Source: Gymnothorax reevesii (lineage: Eukaryota > Chordata > Actinopteri > Anguilliformes > Muraenidae). From it: DNA of 64,000 nucleotides. A program made the position numbers and the translations under genes. Shown here piece after piece: positions 10,756 through 20,330 of the stretch (position 1 is the stretch's first letter; every line of letters begins with the position of its first letter). Below the pieces are notes generated by a model. The model worked only from the letters and a program-made list of their open reading frames with translations. It searched no databases and was not told the DNA's origin. The stretch is taken from the NCBI GenBank assembly GCA_029721435.1, contig CM056582.1, positions 41,560,611 to 41,624,610 on the forward strand, in the 5' to 3' direction.

Positions 10756-10769
10756 TCTCTCTCTCTCTC
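10756..10769. repeat. (TC)7 between two Tx1 LINEs
   Basis: A short pure TC run is all that separates the two elements. It marks both the 3' insertion junction of the first and the 5' junction of the second. Confidence 0.9.
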
Positions 10770-10978
10770 ACTCGCATTGCATGCTGGGGTTTGAGGAAGG
10801 AGGGTGGTGGGTGGGAGGTAGCTTGAGTCTGGTGAGTTTTCTAATCTTTTTCACTCTTTTTTCTTTGTTATTTATTCATAATTTAAAAAAAAAATATTTT
10901 TGGTGTATGGTTTCGCATCTTTTGGCGTTTCGATTTATTGTGTTTATTGGTGATTTCGGGTAGTTTTGCGGGCTGGGG

Positions 10979-12132
10979 ATGTTGTCTCATGAGGAGACGC
11001 CGTCCCTATCTCTCCGTCATGGGTTCAGGTGTGTATCTGAGCCAAGTATAACGGTGGAAGAGGTTTTGCTTGCGGTAAGTGAGCGTGTGAAGTCAGGCGA
11101 TATAATGTCTGCTTCCCGAATGAGCAAAGCTGTTGTCGTCCTTTTGAGGGAGAACAAGTGAGTGAATGTTTTATTTGAAAGTGTGTATTGCTATTAAGGG
11201 AATGTTTGTACAAGTAACGCCCCCTTTTTCGCCATCTGTTACAGTTATGGTTTCAAATGTGCCGCCTTTCGTACAGAATGAGATTATTGAACAAGAGTTA
11301 GCACACTTTGGGAAGTTTGCTAGCGCAATGAGAATGATTTCGTTGGGGTGTAAAAACCCTGATCTTAAACATGTCATGTCTTTTAGACGTCATGTGTTTA
11401 TGTTTTTGGAGTCACCAGCTCAAACGCCTGATATTTCGTTACGTGTAAAACACGATAATAAATCCTATATGATTTATGAAATCACGGGTAGTCCTGAATG
11501 TTTTCTTTGTGGGAATTTCGGTCACATCAGAATGCAATGTCCTAAACAAACTCCAGAAAACTCTACAAACGGCCAGACCGCTGCTGGATCTGAGGCCGCC
11601 CGCGAAGGTGGGAGCACTCCGATTCAGGCGGAGTACGGTCGGCCAGCGACTTTGCTGTGTAATGAATCAGATTCTAGCCGCTCGGAAAACTCTGTGGCTC
11701 GGGATTCTGAATGGTTGTCGCTGAACTCTGGGCAACAGTCCGAGAGCTCAGCAGAACAGCAGGTTTGCTAAGATGAGAACGGTGGTGCCGGTTAAAGACG
11801 GAGAGTCAGCTAATAAAGCTGAGGAGAGCGTAGCCGATCAGGCTCTCAACGAGGGTGGAAATGATTCCATAAATAATAATGAAATCGTTTCTGGGGAAAC
11901 CCCTATAGCAGACAATGATCCAAAACCAAATACAAGTGCCCCAAAACAGCCCGATGATTATGATAGTGGTGTGACCAATTCAAGTTTGAGGATAGTCTTG
12001 GACTCCAATGAGGAAGAAATGAGCGACTGTGAGTCACTTGCCGATGTGCCATCAATACAGGGCGATTTGGCTACAGACTCCGGTCTTTACGCTCTGGAAG
12101 AGCTGAACGCATTTTTGGACGGAACTTATTGA
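10979..12132 (+). pseudogene. Tx1 LINE ORF1, three-part broken frame
   Basis: Begins MLSHEETPSLSLRHGFRCV, parallel to ORF1 of the upstream element. A stop at 11159 and a shift near 11170 split it. The main piece (11166-11771) contains VTVMVSNVPPFVQNEIIEQE, FGKFASAMRMISLG and a complete zinc knuckle CFLCGNFGHIRMQC near 11503-11544 (C-x2-C-x4-H-x4-C). The third piece (11773-12132) is an acidic tail. Unlike the upstream copy, the zinc knuckle keeps all ligands. Confidence 0.82.
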
Positions 12133-12535
12133 AGATCTGGGGTAAATTTTAACAGATTTTTTCCCCAACAAAGAGAAATTTATCAGGTCAGTAACCACAC
12201 TGCAGAAAGCGGATGGTTACGATGAACTGAGTAAAAGAAAACGTTTTCGTCTAAGCAAGTTTGTTACGAAGATGAGGCTCAGATGGTCAAACTGTGAAAA
12301 ATCGTTTGGGAAAAGAGATACCAAGTCAAAATGATAATGCAGCACGTGGTGTTTTCCTTTTCTAGCTGTTTTCTGACCTCTCTTTTTTTCTCCTCTTTTC
12401 CGGCATTATGGATTCTGCAAGGGTGGGATCTTTAAATATATATTGGTGCTAGAGACAGGATAAAGAGGGCGAGTGTGAAGGAGGTCATAAAACAAAAAAA
12501 AAAAACAGAATGTAGTTTTTCTACATTTCTATGAA

Positions 12536-13819
12536 ATGCATACTGACATAAACAATGAGGTTGAATGGAAAATGTGGTGGGAAGGAAAGTCGTTTTATTG
12601 TCACGGTACAAATTTTAGTGCTGGAGTAGCTGTTCTTCTCTCTCCTGACCTAGATTTTACTCTCTTGTGCACTCAAGAAATTATTAAAGGGCGGGCTATG
12701 TTGCTAAAGATGGATATAAAAGGGAATTTTTTTTTTCTTGTCAATGTTTATGCCCCAAATTGTGGTCAAGAAAGACTTCAGTTTCCTAATACCATAAACA
12801 GTGTGTTGCAGCAGTACAGCGAGGAGGGTTTGTTCTTGGTGGGGACTGGACTGCACTGTGGATCGCACTGGAGAGGAACCTCATCCTCTGTCAGCAGTCC
12901 TCTTGTCTATGAGGATGACTGAATTTGATCTTTTAGATGTTTGGAGAACCAAAAATAAGAAAGCCAGGCAGTATACCTGGCTGAAAGTATCAAAGAACAT
13001 AATTAGTGCTGGAAGACTCGACAGATTCTATGTATCTGATATATTCAATATTAAAATTTTGGAATGTTTTATTGCACCAGTGTGGTTCTCCGATCATCAC
13101 CCTCTGGTTTAAATATGAGTGTTTTGTCTCCTCCAAGAGCTGAGACTTCTTGGCATTTAAACACACAATTACTGGAGGATGTGTCATTCTGTAAACAATT
13201 TGCTAAATTCTGGGAAAGACGGAGGGTGGAAAAGGGTAATTGTGAAAATTTAAGATAAAGGTGGGAGGTAGGGGAAACTCAAATAAAGCTTATTTTGCCA
13301 ACAATATGCAAGTTTTTCCACAGCAAGGGTGACAGGTGCAGTTACAGCATTGGAGGAAGACATCGCGCTCATTGAACAGAGGATTCTTCAAGAAAGTGAC
13401 CCAAACTTAGGAAGGACACAGGAGCTTGCTTTGTTTCTTAATGAGCAGGTAAAAGGGGCTTTGATTCAGTCCTGCTTTTTTGCCACCAAAGACACTGCTT
13501 TCTTTTTCAATTTTGAAAGAACTCTGGCAAAAAAGCAAGAGAGTAGTCTCGCTTCATCGTCAAGATGGCTGTCTTGATCAATTATCTGTGCGGCACAGCA
13601 AAACTGGCAATTTGGAAAACAAGGAAAAACTGCATCAGAGCAGTGGGCTCTTGTAATGTACTTGAGATGTTCAAAGGACTAGTAACTGCAAGGTTGAAAG
13701 TAGAAAACTCTTATTACAAAATGGTTGGGAATGTGACACAATTTCTGGAGATTCTGGGGCTGCAAGACACCTTATGTTCTATAAATGAATATGATAGCGG
13801 TTTGGTGACTAATTTTTAA
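12536..13819 (+). pseudogene. Tx1 LINE ORF2 remnant lacking reverse transcriptase
   Basis: Endonuclease motifs run in several frames: WWEGKSFYCHGTNFSAGVAVLLSP near 12570-12640, VNVYAPNCGQE near 12745, FDLLDVWRTKNKKARQYTW near 12925-12985, and FSDHHPL near 13087-13110. A fragment at 13329-13577 matches the linker region (ALEEDIALIEQRIL). The sequence then jumps to the extreme C-terminus (AKLAIWKTRKN, EMFKGLVTARLKVENSYYKM) and a stop at 13819. The reverse transcriptase and most of the following part are gone, so this copy could never have moved on its own after the deletion. Confidence 0.8.
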
Positions 13820-13969
13820 CTAACATCCTTAACCTCTCTTTTTACTTTCAGGTAATGTAAAGGTTGGGCTGTTTTTTCTTTTGTTTTCCTCTCTTGCTTT
13901 TTGTTTTTATGCTTGACATTTTTGTTTTTTGCTGATAGTTTGAGATACTCTCCAATAAAGGGCCATTCA

Positions 13970-13972
<3 letters not shown>

Positions 13973-14004
<32 letters not shown>

Positions 14005-14060
14005 CCTCTCTCCCCCCTCGCCCTCTCTCTCTCTCTCTGCCCCCCTCCCTCTCTCCGCAG
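13973..14060 (+). promoter_or_regulatory. (TC)n tract acting as polypyrimidine tract and 3' splice site
   Basis: An 88-base run of nearly only T and C (pure TC to about 14002, then mixed TC/C) ends in CCGCAG at 14055-14060, directly before the ASB-like exon. It is an unusually long polypyrimidine tract. It is also the downstream half of the microsatellite into which the two Tx1 LINEs inserted. Confidence 0.8.
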
Positions 14061-14194
14061 CTTTGAGAGAGCAGAGAGTGACGTCCTTCGTTTCTTTCTG
14101 GAGTTCATTGATTGGAAGAGGCTGCCCCAGCTCTTGCGGCGAATTCTGTCACATCGACGGGCAGAGTCTGCTTGTCCTGTGCTGCAGCAGTTCG
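14061..14194 (+). CDS. ASB-family gene, second visible exon
   Basis: A 134-base exon between CCGCAG and GTAAGG. It starts with one base (C) that completes the codon opened by the previous exon, then reads 44 codons, among them ESDVLRFFLEFIDWKRLPQL and LSHRRAESACPVLQQF, and leaves one base (G) for the next exon, which starts AC and gives Asp. The helical FLEF.DW..LP..L pattern is typical of the segment between the last ankyrin repeats and the SOCS box in ASB proteins. No stop interrupts the phase-correct frame. Confidence 0.8.
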
Positions 14195-14224
14195 GTAAGG
14201 ACCGCATGGACACTTCTTTAGAGA

Positions 14225-14510
14225 CAGACAGACAGACACACACACACAGACACACACACACACACATACACGCGCAGATATACATGTGCACACATGTACA
14301 CAAGCATGCATCACTCACATGCACATACATGCGCGCACATGCGCAAAGGGACACAGTTACGCACGCCTGCACAGACACGCACATACACACACACACATAT
14401 ATTTGCACCTACTCGTGCAAACATACACACAGATGGGCAGATTCAAACATGTGGATGTGCTCACAAACCCATGCTTATATGTTAAAATCTGTGGACACAC
14501 ACAGTGATCA
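14225..14510. repeat. (CA)n-rich simple sequence
   Basis: CA repeats with GACA and CATGCA variants follow the exon's donor site. All overlapping open frames on either strand are low-complexity artefacts. Confidence 0.85.
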
Positions 14511-14556
14511 GTATAACATTTGAGACAAAGACTTTTTAGCTTACCGGCCCTTTTTT

Positions 14557-14676
14557 ACCCCTCAGCCCTCAAGGCTGACGGGGTATTGCTATCCTTCGTG
14601 CGGTCGGGCGGCGGGCGGGCGGGCGTCTCCAAAAACTTCGACATCGGGCTGAGGGGTATTCCGTGCATTGCACGCC
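14557..14676 (+). repeat. Dispersed hairpin repeat, copy 1
   Basis: A 120-bp unit that begins CCCCTCAGCCC and has GGGCTGAGGGG near 14646-14656, so the ends can pair. It contains a (CGGG)n run, and 'tattccgtgcattgcacgcc' then a T-rich run end it. A nearly identical copy lies at 32863-32970, in the same orientation, inside the 3' UTR of the ASB-like gene. Family unknown to me. Confidence 0.75.
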
Positions 14677-14759
14677 TATTTTTTTATTTTTTTTGGTCTT
14701 TGATTGAATCATTTTTGTCCGTTTTGTGGGCCCTTGAAATTTTGGCCCCAATGTTAAAG

Positions 14760-15090
14760 ATATGACTGAGAAATTAAAAAAAAAAAAATTATTTCTCAAA
14801 AATTGTTTGATAAATTTTATTCTAAATTAGGCAATCAACTTACCTTAGTACCGTCAATGTACAGTGCAAGCACCTTTTTGATTGAATCAACGAAAGTGGG
14901 TCTAGTGGGGGCACTGTACGTTATGAATATGCAAGATGGCCTGTGGAGGCCAAATGGTTGCAGATAGAGATGAAGTTTGTATTATCGATATATAGGAAAT
15001 GATATATAACCTATATTTTGGCTATGTTAAAGTTGACCTCAGTTGACTTTGAAAGGTCAAACTCGAGGTCAAAGAAAATATTCTTAATTA
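14760..15090 (+). repeat. Direct repeat, copy 1, with first 150-bp array unit
   Basis: Matches 16425-16745 over about 330 bases: A-rich stretch, 'gtgggtctagtgggggc', 'aaatggttgcagat', 'aagtttgtattat' and the AGGTCA-rich end. Its second half is a unit of the degenerate array described at 16505. Confidence 0.7.
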
Positions 15091-16424
15091 GCTGCTACCC
15101 GCTGTGTAGCCTATTAGTTTGTCGCTTTTAGATCGCATGAGGGAGAGAAGCCGTGTCTTCAATAGCCACTTGATTATTCTTGAAATGGAGAACGTGTTAA
15201 TCAAGGGAAACCATCTAGAATCAGCCAGGACTAATTTTTGTGAATAATTGCCGCCGAATTTTCAGGTGTTACGTCTCATTCACACATATCGCTACTCGCC
15301 CATCGCCCCTCGCTGCTCGCTGAAATTGTACTCGCCGGCAGAAAATTTCTCTGCCCTCAGCATCGGTTGCCATGGCTTCCCGATGGTTTACTTCCCACTG
15401 CAAACGTGTCAGAGGGAAGCAAGTTGTGGCTGTATAAAATACCAGCGGGTGCATACACATCATTATCTGCCTTGGTTAAGATCGCTGACATTTGTAAATG
15501 CATAAAATGAACACATAAATAGTACCACTTATAGATCGCCTTTTCTGTTTTCTATTGTCAGCTAAGGCATGGTTTGATGTCAGCAGTTAGCTGACAATTG
15601 GCTTCCAAAACCATATTCGGCTAAAGAGAAAAACGTAATTTAAAACATGCTCTCACCTGAAACGCAGATGATTGCCGACACTCTGCTCCATGCGTCATCC
15701 TTTCGGTTTTTATTTCTATAATTTTTGAGGGTGGTATCATAGAGCTCCGGCTGGTTTGAGATTGCTATTATTAGCTGCTCGTCTGACATGATGTAGGAAC
15801 CAAAATTCTTGTGCGTTGCGGTGTTCAAACTGTCTGTGGAACGGTCTGTTCACGTCAAGTGAATCATCTCTTTCCTACATTCCCACTGGTAACTCGCTTC
15901 ACTCGCATCGCTGACAGTAAAAACTATTTTATGTCCGTACCCGCCCACATCGTTAGCCCTGCGAGTGTTTCCTGTCAAATCCTGTCATATTTGAATTTGG
16001 GAGCTGTGAAGTTCGACGAATCAGAATGCTGCATTCGTGGACGAACGCGGTGCCCTGTCAAAAGCCCGGGTTTCGTGCAGGCTCTCTTATCACTCCCTCG
16101 GCCCCATTGCAAACAGTAGCCTGCTCGCAGGTTACCTCAACGCCCGTTCGTGAGGACACTGCAGCTCCTAGCGGTGCCGCCGGATATTGCTATGCGCATC
16201 ATCATAATCAGGTTATCTAAGTTTACTCACTACCCGGACTGAAATTGCCATTTTTTTTGCGAGCATGACCGTTTTCGTCATTGAAACCTGGCTTAGGTGT
16301 TAGTTTGGAAGCACAGGTATCACTGTGTGAAATTAGAAAAAAATCCATGCACAAATATGGCCGTGCATGGCGAACACACAGACACACACCGTCTTCCTTA
16401 TATATAAGATGTTTCAAGATAGGA
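15091..16424. mobile_element. Non-autonomous PIF/Harbinger-like insertion with MADF exon
   Basis: This block separates the two copies of the direct repeat, so it looks inserted or trapped between them. It contains a MADF exon on the minus strand (15657-15789) but no Harbinger nuclease. Its ends are not resolved. A part (about 15125-15235, 'ttagatcgcatgag' ... 'agccaggacta') recurs at 27285-27385. Confidence 0.5.
15657..15789 (-). pseudogene. MADF-domain first exon (Harbinger-type DNA-binding protein)
   Basis: On the minus strand the reading from Met at 15789 gives MSDEQLIIAISNQPELYD, then YRNKNRKDDAWSRVSA and IICVSG. This is a good match to the start of the MADF (Adf-1 type Myb/SANT) domain that accompanies PIF/Harbinger transposases: acidic start, P-x-LYD, Y-x(4)-K-x(3)-AW-x(2)-V. 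It runs open until CAG followed by GTGAGA, a consensus splice donor at 15656. The rest of the domain and the nuclease gene were not found nearby, so this is a stranded exon. The frame also extends 13 codons upstream of the chosen Met. Confidence 0.7.
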
Positions 16425-16745
16425 CTTGAAATTTCAAAAAATCGTTTCCCAAAAACTGAACTTTTTTTGCTAATCTGAAAATCGGCTCACCTCGATACAC
16501 AGTGCGAATGCCGTTTTCATTGAATTGACAGAAGTGGGTCTAGTGGGGGCGCTGTACTTTTATATTGAGTCTTATGGAGAATGGGCAAAATTGCCTGTGG
16601 AAGGTAAATGGTTGCAGATGGAGATTAAGTTTGTATTATCAACATGTAGGAAGTCTCATATGACCTATATTTTGGATGCGTTAAAGTTGACCTCAGATGA
16701 CCTTGAAAGGTCAAACTTGAGGTCAAGCAAAATGTTACAAATTTC
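16425..16745 (+). repeat. Direct repeat, copy 2
   Basis: Second copy of the unit at 14760-15090, diverged by scattered substitutions and small indels. The pair probably arose by duplication before the intervening block settled, or by insertion with a long duplication. Confidence 0.7.
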
Positions 16746-17047
16746 AAAGCCCTCTAGGCTGGAAAATATTGAAGATTGCTAACATATGTGCATTGAACGC
16801 TGATAGAAAGTCAAACATGAACTTTCATATGGTGGCCTTGAACTTGACCTTTGATGACCTTGGAAGGTCAAACTTCACATGGTGACATTTCAATGACTTC
16901 TATCACCATAACTATTACAGATAGAGCTGAGGTTTGTATTGTGGCCGTAGAGGAAATCATGTATGAAGTTTCATTTGGTGACCTTGCACCAGACCTTCAA
17001 TAACCTGCAACAGCCAAGCTTAACAGTGAAATTTCAACGACTTACAG
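16505..17047 (+). repeat. Degenerate ~150-bp tandem array, segment A
   Basis: About three units with the common plan: 'gacttntatcaccaaaatggt', 'gcagatngagntaaggtttgtat', 'taggaagtca', 'gaccttgaacttgacctttg', then 'aaggtcaaactt'. The same unit resumes at 19591-20094 and at 25526-25640, so this array is one older layer split by later insertions. Units carry many TGACCT/AGGTCA hexamers. Confidence 0.7.
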
Positions 17048-17797
17048 TACAGTCGCCGTTAAAACCAAAGAGACTGCGTTAGTTCACGCCCGGTTATCTT
17101 TAACTTAATTTCGCCCTTCTTACCCATTTCTAACCACGACCTAACCAATGAGCCGTATCACAGGACAATTTACCGCCAGGAATAACCACATGTGGCTCCG
17201 CGGAACTGAATGTAGTACCGCGTGTAAGTTATAGAATAGAGGGCATTTTGACTGTTAGAATTACGTTTGCGTTTGCCGTTATGTATTTTAACATCTTTTT
17301 TATTTTCTCTTGCAGTGAAAGTGGAAGTGAGAGCTTATGCGACCCTTGGAAAGCGCGTGGCTGATCCTCTGTTTAAAAAGCCTAGCATGAACAAGAAAAA
17401 AAATATGATAAATTCGACAGCGAAATGTAAGAAATTGTATTCTTGAAGGAAATTTTTTTTTTTTGGTATTTTAAATTTGTCTTTTTATGGCAGAAACTGT
17501 GATTCTGAGAGTTTGTGGGTAGACCTTCAGTGAAGTGTGCCGCAATTGATTTATTGGTTTTGAAAAGCAAGCCGCAATATATATAAGCAAATTGGCAATA
17601 TACAACTTAATGGTCTGTGAGCTTATGCTCGCATTATTCTCCGAAATTATACGTTTTTGGACCTGCAGAGGTGTGAGGTTGTCTCTCGCCAAGAAGTCAA
17701 TCTTCGTCCTAAACTCTGGGAAAATGCGTCGTATCGTGGTAGGTTCTATAGATGTGAATGTGATGTCAGTTTATGGTTGGGCATTTTATGGAAAATT

Positions 17798-17889
17798 TCT
17801 GCCACGCGCTGACCAGGTCATTAATTCTTTAATAGGCTACAATGAGCTTAAAGGGAATATTAGGGTGACAATGAGTGATAAATAGAGAT
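17798..17889 (+). repeat. 92-bp exact inverted duplicate, copy 1
   Basis: This block is base-for-base the reverse complement of 20239-20330. Flanks differ on both sides. It lies inside the 17050-19588 element, whereas the partner lies inside the inverted-repeat element. Confidence 0.9.
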
Positions 17890-18412
17890 GACACGAACTG
17901 AGCTGTATTGAATCAGAGCCAGGTGTATCCGCTTTTAATTCCGTGAATTCGGTTTACGAAAGAGCCATTCAGTTTTAAGTGACATTGTCCTTTAGAGATA
18001 AGATATTGAACAGATCTTTTTTAAATTGCATTTCCTAATTGATAGATATAGAATAAGCTTACTAAACCATCCTGTGTAAGGTTCCGCAAATAATTCATTT
18101 TGCTTGTTTTTTTTTTTTTTTTAGTGCATTCAAGAGTCGTTATGGTCCAACTAAATTCATATTGTACACAATTATTGTCAAGTTGCAAGCTTTGCGAACA
18201 TTATGTTTGAACATCTGAATGGTTATCTGAATGGTTATGAGAAGTCATTAAAACAAATACAGACGATGCAAAACGTTTTGAAAAATTGGTTAAATATGGC
18301 CAATTACCATTTTAAAACAAAACGGTATATAAATCGAAAAACATTCAAGTTTTCATTCTTTCTTTCTCTAAATGAATTTTACTGAGACGGGGTGCGAGTA
18401 ATCGTCGATGTA

Positions 18413-18973
18413 CAGTGGGTTTACTGGTTCCGCAATTTGACCGATTCCGCGATTTGCAGAAATCAAACTTTTTTTGCGGGAAAACGACTTTGCTGTCAGC
18501 CTTGACTTTGACACCACTGGAACAATAAATTATTGTGGATTTAACTTTTAACTATCGTTTCGAGATATTCGGCTTCATAGAGAAATAAATTCCCGATAAC
18601 TGTTGCATGCCATTGCAGCAGTAGGCTACCAAATCAACACTTGTGATAAGGCGCACTGTGCAGTGTGTGGTCGTTAAAAACATGTATTCGTGGGATTCAT
18701 CATGTTATTAGTGTCATTATGATTGGAAATTATCGTATATTCGACTATATAAATGCCAAACTGGAAATTATTTGCGGAATCAGTCAAAGGACGTGCCACT
18801 GAAAAATTACTGTGCAAGGCTTTATTCCTAATGACTGAAAAAAACTAACTGATCCACAAAAAGCGTAAGTAATTTCCGCAAATTCTTGAACAGATAACTT
18901 TCCACCAGCGAATTCTTTATCGATACCAGACGCTTCAAACAAATTCCGTTTGCGTAACCGGTCAACGTACTGT
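18413..18973. mobile_element. Possible nested CAGT-end MITE
   Basis: Left end CAGTGGGTTTACTGGTTCCGCAA after TA; right end, read on the minus strand, CAGTACGTTGACCGGTTACGCAA after TA. These match at most positions. About 560 bp with no coding motif. It would be a small pogo-like or mariner-like element nested in 17050-19588. The terminal match is imperfect. Confidence 0.45.
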
Positions 18974-19590
18974 AGGAATGGATGGGCTATACTAAATTAC
19001 AGGTTTGCAATAGGAAAAATAATATATTTCGGCACTTGAGTGTAAAATAGGCCTAATAGTAGGCCTACATAAAAGCATGCATTATCTCCGTACTTAAAAT
19101 ATTGCGAATATTGCAGAAATGATACCTGACAAACAAAATCCTCACCAAAAATTGCATGATATTTAATAATCCTATGGCAAACTGTATCGTCAAATATAAA
19201 AAGGTTTGCAAAAAAAAAGGTTTTACTGGCAACATCACCCCTGCCAAAGTAAATCAATATTTTATGTAGGCTAATGTTACTTTTGCATTCATATATGGAA
19301 ATAAATCGCCAACAAGCTGTGCCATTATCTACATGTACGGACTTCAGCCAAAACGACCGCCCCAACCGCCCTCGTGGCTCAGTTATGATTAAACAAACAC
19401 CCAGCTAACGGGCTATCGCCCAGCTACCCCGTGCGCGGTAGGCGGCGGGAGGTCCTCTTTCGTCTTCATGTGCGTCAATATGCCGGTCCTACTGCACAGC
19501 TCACAACGAGATTTCCCGGTCCTTCTGAGAGCCTAACGCCCCCGTACTGGCGGATTAACGACTTTTTCTTTGGTTTTAACGGCGACTGTA

Positions 19591-20094
19591 CAGCAAAATT
19601 GTAACAGATAGGACATTGATTTGTATTGGATATGTATAGGAAGTAATAATAATAATGCATAAGTTTTCTATAGTACTTATCTGGACACTCAAAGACGCCT
19701 CACACTGGAGACATTATTCACTCACTCACACATTCACGCTCTGATGGTGGTAAACTACATTTTTGTAGCCACAGCTGCCCTGTCATATATTAACATATAT
19801 ATGACAGGGCAGTTAAGTCATATATTAACTTTCATTTGATGACCTTCGAAGGTCAAATGTGACTTGTGTCGCTGAAATGGTCGCAGGTAGATCCTAGTCT
19901 TGTGTTACACACATCTAGGAAGTCACTTATGAACTTGGTGGCAGTGACCTTTGGGGGTCAAAATCAGCAGTGAAATTTCCCTGACTTGTATCACCAAAAT
20001 GGTCGCAGATGGAGCCAAGGTTTGTATGGAGACATTTAGAAGTCCATTTGCTGAGCTCAATTTGACCCTCTGTTACCTATTAAAGTTCACAATT
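19591..20094 (+). repeat. Degenerate ~150-bp tandem array, segment B
   Basis: The array continues directly after the CAGT-end element: 'gtaacagataggacattgatttgtatt', then, after an unrelated block at about 19680-19815, 'tttgatgaccttcgaaggtcaaatg', 'gacttgtatcaccaaaatgg' and so on. It stops at the inverted-repeat element starting 20095. Confidence 0.7.
19775..19812. repeat. Perfect 16-bp hairpin
   Basis: Arms 19775-19790 and 19797-19812 (CTGCCCTGTCATATAT and its exact complement) are separated by a 6-base loop. It sits in a small block inserted into the array. Confidence 0.85.
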
Positions 20095-20238
20095 GGGTCA
20101 TTCCATGTCAAAACAGCCAATGCCAATGTGCCTTTTACATGACACCTCTCGGATTTTGCTCAAACTTTGTCCAAAAGTAATTAGTGGTACCAAACAGAAG
20201 TTTCTGAATATCTCTATTTATATCTCTATATCTCTATG

Positions 20239-20330
20239 ATCTCTATTTATCACTCATTGTCACCCTAATATTCCCTTTAAGCTCATTGTAGCCTATTAAA
20301 GAATTAATGACCTGGTCAGCGCGTGGCAGA
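20239..20330 (-). repeat. 92-bp exact inverted duplicate, copy 2
   Basis: Exact reverse complement of 17798-17889. It lies in the left arm of the inverted-repeat element and has no partner in the right arm, so it was added after the arms formed or lost from the right arm. Confidence 0.9.

Larger units (their letters stand above)
10770..13972 (+). mobile_element. Second Tx1-clade LINE, internally deleted
   Basis: A relative of the element at 5191-10755, in the same orientation and about 3.2 kb long. ORF1, the endonuclease and the last about 85 codons of ORF2 are present, but the whole reverse transcriptase is missing between about 13560 and 13565. It ends with AATAAA (13954) followed by 'gggccattcaaat' and then a pure (TC)n run at 13973. 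The two elements differ clearly in protein sequence, so they are different subfamilies and not a tandem duplication. Confidence 0.82.
17050..19588. mobile_element. TA-flanked DNA transposon with CAGT ends
   Basis: Terminal inverted repeats CAGTCGCCGTTAAAACCAAAG at 17050 and its complement ending at 19588. TA lies on both sides (17048-17049, 19589-19590). Removing the element restores the array unit ('cgacttacag-TA-cagcaaaattg'). Ends and target suggest the Tc1/mariner/pogo superfamily. No transposase is recognised in 2.5 kb, and the open frame at 17592-17885 has no known domain. It encloses a 92-bp block repeated exactly at 20239-20330 and a possible smaller element at 18413-18973. Confidence 0.82.

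Noticed and set aside
13848..14408. 186-codon minus-strand frame over the TC and CA tracts
   Set aside because: It is composed of simple-sequence translation (RERERE, CVCVCV) and crosses a phase-supported exon on the other strand.
17592..17885. 97-codon frame as a transposase of the CAGT-end element
   Set aside because: No DDE, CENP-B or helix-turn-helix motif, and its end is made of the 92-bp block shared with another element.
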